This document shows, piece after piece, positions 8,293 to 15,834 of a stretch of 64,000 nt of DNA. Made by a program: the position numbers and the translations under genes. The DNA is taken from contig JAJRRU010000019.1 of assembly GCA_024279135.1 (NCBI GenBank), positions 62,001 to 126,000 of the forward strand, read 5' to 3'. Each line of letters begins with the position of its first letter. Position 1 is the first letter of the stretch. The DNA is from Alphaproteobacteria bacterium. GTDB lineage: Bacteria; Pseudomonadota; Alphaproteobacteria; Rhodospirillales; Casp-alpha2. Under the pieces are notes generated by a model. That model searched no databases and was not told the origin of the DNA. It worked only from the letters and a program-made list of their open reading frames with translations.

Positions 8293-9408
8293 ATGAGCTT
8301 TCTGAAGATTGAAAATGTTACCAAATCCTTTGGCCCTGTTGAAGTCCTGCACAAGGTGGATATCACGGTCGAAGAGGGCGAATTTCTGGTCCTGGTCGGC
8401 CCATCGGGTTGTGGCAAGTCGACGCTGTTGAACATGATCGCAGGTCTGGAAGAAATCTCCTCGGGCGAGATCTATATCAAGGACCAGCCCATGGGTGGTG
8501 TGCATCCGTCCAATCGCAATATTGCCATGGTATTTCAATCCTATGCGCTCTATCCCAATATGACCGTCGCCCAGAATATCACCTTCGGGCTGGAAATGCA
8601 TAAGGTTCCCAAACCCGAACGGGAAGCCGCACTGGATAAAGTCAGTAAAATACTGCAAATCGAGCAACTGCATGATCGCAAACCCGGGCAGTTGTCGGGC
8701 GGACAGCGTCAGCGTGTCGCCATGGGCCGCGCATTGGTGCGTAACCCTGATGTGTTTTTATTCGACGAGCCCCTATCCAATCTGGATGCCAAGTTACGGG
8801 TCGATATGCGGACCGAAATTAAAAAACTGCATCAGAATTTAGCCGCGACAATTGTTTATGTGACCCATGATCAGATCGAAGCCCTGACACTGTCGACCCG
8901 CATCGCAGTCATGAATAATGGATATGTGCAACAACTGGGCACGCCAAAAGAAATTTACGATACCCCGGCCAATATCTTTGTTGCCAGTTTCATTGGCTCA
9001 CCGTCCATGAACCTGATCCCCGCCTCGGTTCGCATGGAAGACGGGGACTGTTTCGCCGAGACCACCAATAGTACAGGTGATGTCATTTCCCTGAAATTTC
9101 CCAATCCGGGCGAGGCTTTACGCGCCTATAACGGGAAATCCATCATTCTGGGTATCAGGCCGGAAGCCATCACGGACCCGGAAGGCGCGGACCGCCACTC
9201 AAAAAATATACAGACAGTAAAAAATACAGCAGGCGTTATTGAACCGGCAGGCTCCGACACGTTCGTTGCCAACACCCTGGGCGGTGCCGAGTGTGTTGCC
9301 AGAATGCGGGCCGACGCCGAGGTGCATTTTGGTGAAATTTTTGATTTCGCCATCAACATGGATAAAGCCGTGCCGTTTGATCCGGAAAACGAAAACCGAA
9401 TTATTTAA
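8293..9408 (+). CDS. Sugar ABC transporter ATP-binding protein (UgpC/MalK type)
   Basis: Cytoplasmic ATPase of 371 residues. Walker A is 'GPSGCGKST' (36-44), the signature is 'LSGGQRQR', and Walker B is 'VFLFDEPLSNLD', followed by the switch His in 'YVTHDQIEA'. The C-terminal third is the regulatory TOBE/OB region found in carbohydrate importers, including 'LGIRPEAITDP'. Length and architecture match UgpC/MalK-type subunits, which often serve more than one importer. It powers the two permeases immediately upstream. Confidence 0.94.
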   Translation: MSFLKIENVTKSFGPVEVLHKVDITVEEGEFLVLVGPSGCGKSTLLNMIAGLEEISSGEIYIKDQPMGGVHPSNRNIAMVFQSYALYPNMTVAQNITFGLEMHKVPKPEREAALDKVSKILQIEQLHDRKPGQLSGGQRQRVAMGRALVRNPDVFLFDEPLSNLDAKLRVDMRTEIKKLHQNLAATIVYVTHDQIEALTLSTRIAVMNNGYVQQLGTPKEIYDTPANIFVASFIGSPSMNLIPASVRMEDGDCFAETTNSTGDVISLKFPNPGEALRAYNGKSIILGIRPEAITDPEGADRHSKNIQTVKNTAGVIEPAGSDTFVANTLGGAECVARMRADAEVHFGEIFDFAINMDKAVPFDPENENRII

Positions 9409-9426
9409 CAGACCATCGGGATTAAT

Positions 9427-10932
9427 ATGTCTGATACAAAACCTGACATCGTGATTATTGGTTCTGGCATGGGTGGCGCTACACTGGCGGCAGCGCTGGC
9501 CCCGACCGGGTGCTCCATTGTTATTCTGGAACGCGGATCACGGTTGCATGACAGCCATGAGGCCCGTGACGATCGGGCAATTTTTTCCAAAGGTGTATAT
9601 CGCAGCAAGGAAAACTGGCTCGATGAAACCGGCCAGTCGTTTAATCCGGGAAATTATTATTATGTGGGTGGCAATTCAAAATTCTACGGCGCGGTGTTGT
9701 TGCGATACCGCCGCGAGGATTTTGCGGAAATTCAGCATGCCGGTGGCATTTCGCCAGCCTGGCCGGTGGATTATGATGAAATGGAGCCCTGGTATCAGGC
9801 GGCAGAAACCATGTATGGCGTTTGCGGTGATGCCTCGCAGGATCCCACGGAGCCAATCCATTCCGGCCCGTACCCCCACCCACCAGTGGCCGATGAACCG
9901 GCTATCGCTGATCTTCGCAGACGGCTTGTAAGGGCTGGTATGACGCCATCGTCCCTGCCTCTGGCCATTGATCTGGCGCGTTGGATGGAGCGCGCCCCGA
10001 CCCCGTGGGATGCCTACCCCGATACCAATGGCGGAAAAAGGGACGCCGAAACCGTGGGAATAGCCACAGCACTTTCTTATTCAAACGTTAGCCTGATCAC
10101 GGGCGCCCAGGTATGCCTGCTGGAGACCGATGACCGGTCGCATATTTCGGGTGTTTGTTATGTGAAGGACGGCACAAAACATCGATTATCAGCCCGCATA
10201 ACGGTGCTTTCGGCTGGCGCTGTCAATTCCGCCGCGCTGCTGTTGCGCTCGGCTAATGAGAACCACCCTGATGGATTATCTAATAGTTCGAACATGGTCG
10301 GGCGGAATTTCATGAACCATAATTGCAGCGCCGTTCTGGCTCTTCATCCCTTCCGTCGAAATCGTGCCATCTATCAAAAAACCATTCAGTTTAATGACTT
10401 TTATTTGTCGGGAGGTCGCCACAACGGCCCACTTGGCAATGTACAATTGCTGGGTAAAATTTCCGGTGAGATTTTATCGGCACAGTCCCGGTTGCCCAAA
10501 CCACTGGCCAACTGGATCGCCGCCCATTCAGTCGACTGGTATGTCATGAGCGAAGACCTGCCCAATCCTGAAAGCCGGGTTTCCATCAAAGACAACCAAA
10601 TTCAGTTGGACTGGAAACGCTCTAACTGGGAAACCCACACCGCATTGGTCGATAAGGTCACGCGGGTTATGAAACGTGCGGGATACCCGATTGTTATTTC
10701 GCGTGCCTTCGACCGCCGCACACCTTCACATCAGTGCGGCACGGCAAAATTTGGCACCAATCCGAAGACCACCGTACTGGACCTGTATTGCCGCAGCCAC
10801 GATCACGCCAACCTGTTCGTAGTTGATGCCAGCTTTCTGCCTTCATCGGCTGCCGTTAATCCGGCCCTGACCATCGCGGCACAGGCCTTGCGGGTGGCCG
10901 ATCATTTGATGGAAAAGGATCTTGCGGCATGA
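9427..10932 (+). CDS. GMC family FAD-dependent oxidoreductase (first)
   Basis: Flavoprotein of 501 residues of the glucose-methanol-choline family, closest in layout to sugar/sorbitol/glucoside dehydrogenases. The FAD-binding dinucleotide motif 'IIGSGMGGATLA' starts at residue 10. The C-terminal active-site pair is present: His in 'SHQCGTAKFG' and Asn in 'SSAAVNPALTIAAQAL'. There is no signal or Tat peptide and no adjacent cytochrome or small subunit, so it should act in the cytoplasm with a soluble or quinone acceptor. It lies 18 bases after the ABC ATPase gene and overlaps the SDR gene by four bases. It probably oxidises a ring or chain hydroxyl of the imported substrate. Confidence 0.85.
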   Translation: MSDTKPDIVIIGSGMGGATLAAALAPTGCSIVILERGSRLHDSHEARDDRAIFSKGVYRSKENWLDETGQSFNPGNYYYVGGNSKFYGAVLLRYRREDFAEIQHAGGISPAWPVDYDEMEPWYQAAETMYGVCGDASQDPTEPIHSGPYPHPPVADEPAIADLRRRLVRAGMTPSSLPLAIDLARWMERAPTPWDAYPDTNGGKRDAETVGIATALSYSNVSLITGAQVCLLETDDRSHISGVCYVKDGTKHRLSARITVLSAGAVNSAALLLRSANENHPDGLSNSSNMVGRNFMNHNCSAVLALHPFRRNRAIYQKTIQFNDFYLSGGRHNGPLGNVQLLGKISGEILSAQSRLPKPLANWIAAHSVDWYVMSEDLPNPESRVSIKDNQIQLDWKRSNWETHTALVDKVTRVMKRAGYPIVISRAFDRRTPSHQCGTAKFGTNPKTTVLDLYCRSHDHANLFVVDASFLPSSAAVNPALTIAAQALRVADHLMEKDLAA

Positions 10933-11696
10933 CCGGTGTGGCTTTCATTACCGGTGGCCAACGCGGCATTGGTCTGGCTGTTGCACACGCTTTGAGCGGC
11001 GCGGGATATGACGTGGCTATAAGCTCTGAGCTGCCTATCGATAATATTGAGGTCGTCGCCGCACTACAGGGCTTTAGTTCCTGTAGCGGCAAGATCGGTT
11101 ATTATCGCCATGATTTAAGCCAGGCAGGGGGCATTGAGCTGATGCTGGACCGGGTGGAGAACGATTTAGGTCCGTTGACAACCTTTGTTTCCAACGCCGG
11201 GGTGCCAGCCAACGTGCGCGGAGATATGCTTGATATCAGCGTCGAGGCCTTCGATCACGTTATGGATATTAATCTGAAAGGCGGGTTTTTCCTGGCTCAG
11301 AATATTTCCCGGCGCATGTTGGAGCAGTCGGGCAATGATTATCAATCAATGATTTTTATTACATCCGTCAGCGCCGAAATGGTCTCCATCGAGCGAGCTG
11401 AGTACTGTTTGTCAAAAGCCGCCGCCAGTATGATGGTAAAGCTGTATGCCGCCCGGCTGGCCGCCGCAGATATCGGTGTATTTGAAATACGCCCCGGTAT
11501 TATCGAAACCAATATGACGGCCGGTGTTAAAGACACATATACAGGAAAAATTGAAAACGGTCTCGTTCCCGCTCAACGGTGGGGCCAGGTGGGTGATATT
11601 GGCTTGGTTGTATTACCGCTGGTTACGGGAAAATTTGCCTTTGCTACGGGCTCAGTGATCCCGGTCGATGGTGGTCTTTCCATTCACAGGTTATAA
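10929..11696 (+). CDS. Short-chain dehydrogenase/reductase
   Basis: Classical SDR of 255 residues, annotated in many genomes as 3-ketoacyl-ACP reductase. The cofactor motif is 'TGGQRGIG' (8-15), the structural 'NAG' is at 89-91, and the catalytic residues are Ser146 or Ser148, Tyr159 and Lys163 in the YxxxK pattern. No obvious basic residue follows the glycine motif to settle NADP versus NAD. It is coupled by ATGA to the first GMC gene and lies 11 bases before the second. In this operon it is more likely a sugar or polyol dehydrogenase than a fatty-acid enzyme; that is inference from context. Confidence 0.88.
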   Translation: MTGVAFITGGQRGIGLAVAHALSGAGYDVAISSELPIDNIEVVAALQGFSSCSGKIGYYRHDLSQAGGIELMLDRVENDLGPLTTFVSNAGVPANVRGDMLDISVEAFDHVMDINLKGGFFLAQNISRRMLEQSGNDYQSMIFITSVSAEMVSIERAEYCLSKAAASMMVKLYAARLAAADIGVFEIRPGIIETNMTAGVKDTYTGKIENGLVPAQRWGQVGDIGLVVLPLVTGKFAFATGSVIPVDGGLSIHRL

Positions 11697-11707
11697 GTAC
11701 GAATATT

Positions 11708-13321
11708 ATGAGCCAAATGGCAGGAAAATACGATTTTATTATTATTGGCGGTGGGCCAGCCGGCTGTGTGCTTGCCCGTCGCCTGGTCGATACCGGCAAG
11801 GTTACGGTCTTGTTGCTGGAGGCCGGACCGAATGATAACAATCCGCTGATCCACATGCCCGCAGGGTTTACCATGTTAACCGGGGAAAGCCACAGTTGGG
11901 GGTACGAAACCGCTCCACAAAAGGGCTTGCAAGGCTCAAAGATTTGGTACCCGCAAGGTCGCGTACTGGGCGGCGGTTCTTCCATTAACGCCCAGATCTA
12001 TACCCGAGGCAATAAATGGGACTACGACAACTGGGCCGATCATGGCTGTGACGGCTGGTCGTTCGATGATGTGCTACCGTATTTCCGTAAATCGGAAGAT
12101 AACGACCGCATCGTCGATGATTATCACGGTCAGGACGGGCCATTAAAGGTATCGGACACCCTGCCGCACAAACTGACCAAGGCTTTCGTTTGTGCAGCCC
12201 AACAGGCCGGGTTGCCGTTCAATGGGGATTTTAATGGTGCCGAGCAACTGGGCTCAGGGTTTTATCAGGTGACCAACCGCGATGGCGTGCGGTGTTCTGC
12301 TGCGACGGGCTATCTTGGTCCGGTGCGTGACGATGCCCGTTTTACCTTGCAGACCGGTGCCCATGTGACACGCATCGAGTTTAAAAATGATCGCGCGGTT
12401 GCCGTTCATGTGAAATGTGGACGTAAAGAACGCCGTATTGAATGTGGCAAGGAAATCCTGTTAACGGCGGGTGCCATCGGCAGTCCCCGCACGTTGCTTC
12501 ATTCCGGTGTTGGTTCGCTGACAGAACTTGCCCAGGTTGGTATTAATGGCGTTATCGAAAACCCCGGTGTGGGCCAGAACCTGCAAGATCATATGGACGT
12601 GTTCTGCGTATCTGAATGTTCGGGTAATTACAGTTTCGATAAATATAAGTCCTGGTACATGTCGGTCTGGGCGGGTGCGCAGTATTTTCTATTTGGTACC
12701 GGTATTGTGGCATCTAATATCTGTGACGGTGGCGGGTTCTGGCATGCAGATGAAAAAGCCCCGTCGCCGGATATGCAGTTCCACTTCCTGCCGGGTTCCG
12801 GGCTTGAGCATGGATTGCGGAAAATCAAAAACGGCGTGACCCTGAATACGGCTTTTCTGCGTCCCCGCTCACGGGGTTCGGTTCGTCTGAAGTCTAATGA
12901 TCCTTTTGAAAAACCATCCATCGATCCCAACTATTGGGGTGACAGTTATGATGTGGAATGTTCGGTAAAGGCTTTCAAACTGGCCCGCCATATAATGAGC
13001 CAGGATGCATTCAAGCCGTTCATCAAATCGGAATCCATGCCGGGGGCAGATTGCCGCAGTGATGATGATATTAAACAGTATGCCCATCAGTATTCAAAGA
13101 CGGACTATCACCCTGTGGGCACGTGTAAAATGGGTGCAGGGGACGATCCTACAAGTGTCGTTACACCGGATTTACGCCTGAAGGGGGCGGACGGAATCCG
13201 GGTTTGCGATAGCTCGGTCATGCCGTTTCTGGTCTCCTCCAACACCAATGCACCGACCATGATGATCGCCGAAAAAGCCGCGGATATGATTATGGCAGAT
13301 CATCAATTGCAGGGGCGATGA
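11708..13321 (+). CDS. GMC family oxidoreductase, choline dehydrogenase-like (second)
   Basis: Flavoprotein of 537 residues, of the length and layout of BetA/alcohol dehydrogenase-type GMC enzymes. The FAD motif 'IIGGGPAGCVLARRL' starts near residue 12. The second GMC signature covers 'GRVLGGGSSINAQIYTRG' near residue 85. The active-site His is in 'YHPVGTCKMG', and the Asn is in 'SSNTNAPTMMIAEKAAD'. It is clearly diverged from the first GMC protein of the operon, so the two probably oxidise different positions or intermediates. It overlaps the DUF993 gene by four bases. No signal peptide is visible. Confidence 0.88.
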   Translation: MSQMAGKYDFIIIGGGPAGCVLARRLVDTGKVTVLLLEAGPNDNNPLIHMPAGFTMLTGESHSWGYETAPQKGLQGSKIWYPQGRVLGGGSSINAQIYTRGNKWDYDNWADHGCDGWSFDDVLPYFRKSEDNDRIVDDYHGQDGPLKVSDTLPHKLTKAFVCAAQQAGLPFNGDFNGAEQLGSGFYQVTNRDGVRCSAATGYLGPVRDDARFTLQTGAHVTRIEFKNDRAVAVHVKCGRKERRIECGKEILLTAGAIGSPRTLLHSGVGSLTELAQVGINGVIENPGVGQNLQDHMDVFCVSECSGNYSFDKYKSWYMSVWAGAQYFLFGTGIVASNICDGGGFWHADEKAPSPDMQFHFLPGSGLEHGLRKIKNGVTLNTAFLRPRSRGSVRLKSNDPFEKPSIDPNYWGDSYDVECSVKAFKLARHIMSQDAFKPFIKSESMPGADCRSDDDIKQYAHQYSKTDYHPVGTCKMGAGDDPTSVVTPDLRLKGADGIRVCDSSVMPFLVSSNTNAPTMMIAEKAADMIMADHQLQGR

Positions 13322-14484
13322 CCATGCGCTTGCCGACATATTCAGGAGACCTGGAAGAATACAGGCTGGTCGGCACGCCATTGGTGTCACGCGCCCCACA
13401 AACGCCTTTCACACGGACCGCTTTTGCCGCCGCCCATGTGGTTTCCGATGTTTTACAGGAACGCGACCCATGGCACATACGCCCGGCCATAGACTGGGAT
13501 GCCACATTAGGTTTCCGTCATTATCTGTGGGATCAGGGATTGCATCTGGCCGAAGTCATGGATACCGCCCAGCGCGGCATGGGGGTGGACTGGGCCAGCG
13601 CCAGAGAGTTGATCGAGCGCACCATGGCCGAGGCAAAAAGCCACCCGCTAAGACCGCGGGTTGCCTGTGGTGCGGGAACCGATCAGTTCCGCCCTGACCA
13701 GCTGAGTGACAGCAACGCCATTGTTGCAGCCTACAGCGAGCAGATGGAAACCATCGAGGCGGCTGGTGGTCAGTGCATCATCATGGCGACTCGCGCCATG
13801 ACCGCCATCGGTGCTGGGCCGGATGACTATTTTGATGTCTATTCGAAGCTTATTACCCAGGCTTCTTCACCGGTTATCCTTCACTGGCTGGGCGATATGT
13901 TTGATGCAAATCTCAAAGGCTACTGGGGGTCTGAAAATCTGGATCAGGCCGCAGACGCCGTGCTGGCGATTATCCAAGCCCATGGGGATAAAATTGACGG
14001 CATAAAAGTGTCCCTGCTGGAGCAGGAGCGCGAAGAAACATTCCGTCGGCGTTTGCCTCACGGTGTTCATTTATATACTGGCGATGATTTCAATTATGCC
14101 GCCCTTATCGCAGGCAATGGTGAGGATTATTCTCACGCTCTACTGGGTATTTTTGCCGCCATCGCCCCTGCTGCGTCGCAAGGTCTGGAAGCGTTGGCAC
14201 AGGGTAATCGGGCACGCTTTGATGAACTGCTTGAACCCACCGTGCCTCTATCGCGTGAAATTTTCAAGCCACCGACCCAATATTATAAAGCCGGCATCGC
14301 GTTTCTGGCCTGGCTCAATGGATTGCAGGGTCATTTTATCATGCCGGGCGGAATGCAGTCGTCCCGCGAGATTACACATTACGCCGAGGTTTTTCGGCTT
14401 GCCGATAAGGCGCGTATGTTGGCCAACCCCGAACTGGCTGTAAGACGTATGTCGCAATTATTGGCCATGCATGGGATAGATTGA
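13318..14484 (+). CDS. DUF993 family protein, dihydrodipicolinate synthase-like aldolase
   Basis: Protein of 388 residues that I recognise as DUF993, a poorly characterised branch related to the DHDPS/N-acetylneuraminate lyase TIM-barrel aldolases. The stretch 'DGIKVSLLE' puts a lysine (K230) where class I DHDPS-type aldolases have the Schiff-base lysine. The strand 'SPVILHWLGDMF' aligns with the usual 'PVILYNVPGR' strand but has His where the catalytic Tyr normally sits. This suggests retro-aldol or dehydratase chemistry on a 2-keto or 3-keto intermediate made by the operon's dehydrogenases. It is coupled to the upstream GMC gene (ATGA). The stop (14482-14484) falls just before the LacI start. 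The reaction is not established. Confidence 0.75.
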   Translation: MTMRLPTYSGDLEEYRLVGTPLVSRAPQTPFTRTAFAAAHVVSDVLQERDPWHIRPAIDWDATLGFRHYLWDQGLHLAEVMDTAQRGMGVDWASARELIERTMAEAKSHPLRPRVACGAGTDQFRPDQLSDSNAIVAAYSEQMETIEAAGGQCIIMATRAMTAIGAGPDDYFDVYSKLITQASSPVILHWLGDMFDANLKGYWGSENLDQAADAVLAIIQAHGDKIDGIKVSLLEQEREETFRRRLPHGVHLYTGDDFNYAALIAGNGEDYSHALLGIFAAIAPAASQGLEALAQGNRARFDELLEPTVPLSREIFKPPTQYYKAGIAFLAWLNGLQGHFIMPGGMQSSREITHYAEVFRLADKARMLANPELAVRRMSQLLAMHGID

Positions 14485-14495
14485 AAAAGGTTATT

Positions 14496-15524
14496 ATGGA
14501 TAAACGCCCGACAATAAATGACGTGGCCAAACATGCCGGTGTTTCTAAATCGACCGTATCTCTGGTCTTGCAGAAAAGCCCATTGGTTAAAAACAAAACC
14601 CGCAAGGCGGTAGAAGCGTCTATCAAAGCCATAAACTATGTCTATAACCGGTCTGCTGCTAGATTGCGGGGGACCGGCACAGATTTGATCGGTTTGATCG
14701 TCAATGATTTGCGTAATCCGTTTTTTACAGAGTTCGCCATCAGCGCACAAATGACGTTTTCCAAACATGGATATGTGACTGTTATTGCCAATACGGATGA
14801 GAATCCGGAAACCCAGAAACAGGTGATCGCCTCTATGATGGAGCACGACGTTTCGGCATTTTTGATATCACCGTGTTATGGTGGTGAGGACAGTTTATTC
14901 GATAATGTGCTGCGATCCCAAATACCCCTGATGCAGGTAATGCGCCGTGTTGATGTGCGCACGGATCTGTTACCGTTTTTTTCCATGGACTATACCAATG
15001 GCGGGCGTCTGGCAGCAGAACACCTGTTGTCATGCGGAGTTACAAACATCGCCTTTGTCGGCGGCGTCGAGGATGGACCTATTACCCAGGAACGTATATT
15101 TGGCTACAACAAGGTTATGAAACAGCACGGTTTGCCAATCACGACATTTTATGGTCGTGCCACGCGCCAGATGGGTCGGGAAATTGCCCAGACCATCGCC
15201 AGTTCTTACCCCAAAATCGAAGCTGTTATCTGCTTCAATGATCTGGTGGCTCTCGGCATGTTGAGCGGCTTTGCCAAAACAGAAAGAAAAGTCGGCCAGG
15301 ATATTCTATTGGTCGGTTTCGATGATATTAAAGAATGTGAGGACGCCTTTCCGTCGCTTAGTTCCATTCATTGCGGGATCACCAGTTTTGGCAAAAAATC
15401 AGCCGAAATGATCGTGAATTGGCTGGAGACAGGTGAGCGGCCAACGCCTTCAGAACGGGTGCCGGTAACATTGGTTGCCCGGCAATCCAGCCTTGGACCG
15501 GACCATTCATTTTCCTCAAGCTGA
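14496..15524 (+). CDS. LacI family transcriptional regulator
   Basis: Repressor of 342 residues with an N-terminal LacI helix-turn-helix ('TINDVAKHAGVSKSTVSLVL') and hinge helix ('SAARLRG'). A periplasmic-binding-protein-like effector domain runs from about residue 55 to the end, where 'LVGFDDI' is the family's usual late strand. ATG 14496 is chosen because AAAGG lies five bases upstream; the TTG at 14481 would start inside the DUF993 stop region. As the last gene of the operon it should autoregulate through the two near-palindromes at 1715-1728 and 1740-1753, the only such sites seen. The inducer is presumably the transported substrate or an early intermediate. Confidence 0.92.
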   Translation: MDKRPTINDVAKHAGVSKSTVSLVLQKSPLVKNKTRKAVEASIKAINYVYNRSAARLRGTGTDLIGLIVNDLRNPFFTEFAISAQMTFSKHGYVTVIANTDENPETQKQVIASMMEHDVSAFLISPCYGGEDSLFDNVLRSQIPLMQVMRRVDVRTDLLPFFSMDYTNGGRLAAEHLLSCGVTNIAFVGGVEDGPITQERIFGYNKVMKQHGLPITTFYGRATRQMGREIAQTIASSYPKIEAVICFNDLVALGMLSGFAKTERKVGQDILLVGFDDIKECEDAFPSLSSIHCGITSFGKKSAEMIVNWLETGERPTPSERVPVTLVARQSSLGPDHSFSSS

Positions 15525-15536
15525 GAGACATACGTC

Positions 15537-15641
15537 ATGTTGAAACACTGTGTATTTCTGAATTTCAAGCCAGAATACGGAAATTCAGAATGCCATGTTA
15601 TTGGCACCACCGGGCCCGTTTCTGTTTTCTCGTACTTTTAA
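15537..15641 (+). pseudogene. Truncated Dabb (stress-responsive A/B barrel) gene remnant
   Basis: A 34-codon frame begins 12 bases after the LacI stop. Its first residues, 'MLKHCVFLNFKPE', closely resemble the N-terminus of Dabb-domain proteins ('MIRHVVLFRFKPE' type), which are about 100 residues long. Homology stops at about residue 13 and the frame ends in unrelated sequence. GAGAGA precedes the ATG at normal distance. I read it as the 5' stub of a former last gene of the catabolic operon, lost by deletion. A real 34-residue peptide is possible but less likely. Confidence 0.5.
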
Positions 15642-15674
15642 CATGCCTGTCATAACCCCATAACAAACAAAAAT

Positions 15675-15710
15675 GATCTCTTGAACCATTTAGCGCTGGT
15701 TCAAGAGATC
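15675..15710 (-). terminator. Long perfect hairpin, probable terminator of the chemoreceptor gene
   Basis: GATCTCTTGAACCA (15675-15688) and TGGTTCAAGAGATC (15697-15710) form a perfect 14-bp stem with an 8-base loop. Read on the minus strand the stem is followed by ATTTTTGTTTG, a U-rich tract, which fits intrinsic termination of the gene ending at 15835. On the plus strand there is no U-run, but the hairpin may still protect the 3' end of the catabolic operon message. Confidence 0.65.
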
Positions 15711-15834
15711 AGTGTTCAGATAACTACAATTTACTATTTTAATTGTGTTGTATAACCAATCAGGATTCAAACGGAATCAATTGGCGGAAGGCATGCATGT
15801 CTATATTTATCAGCCCTGATGGCAAGGTATATGC

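Noticed and set aside
1-15524. Sulfoquinovose or sulfosugar degradation as the function of the operon (TauE plus sugar ABC plus SDR)
   Set aside because: No sulfoquinovosidase, sulfosugar lactonase, dehydratase or sulfolactaldehyde enzyme is seen, and the TauE gene lies before the operon's promoter.
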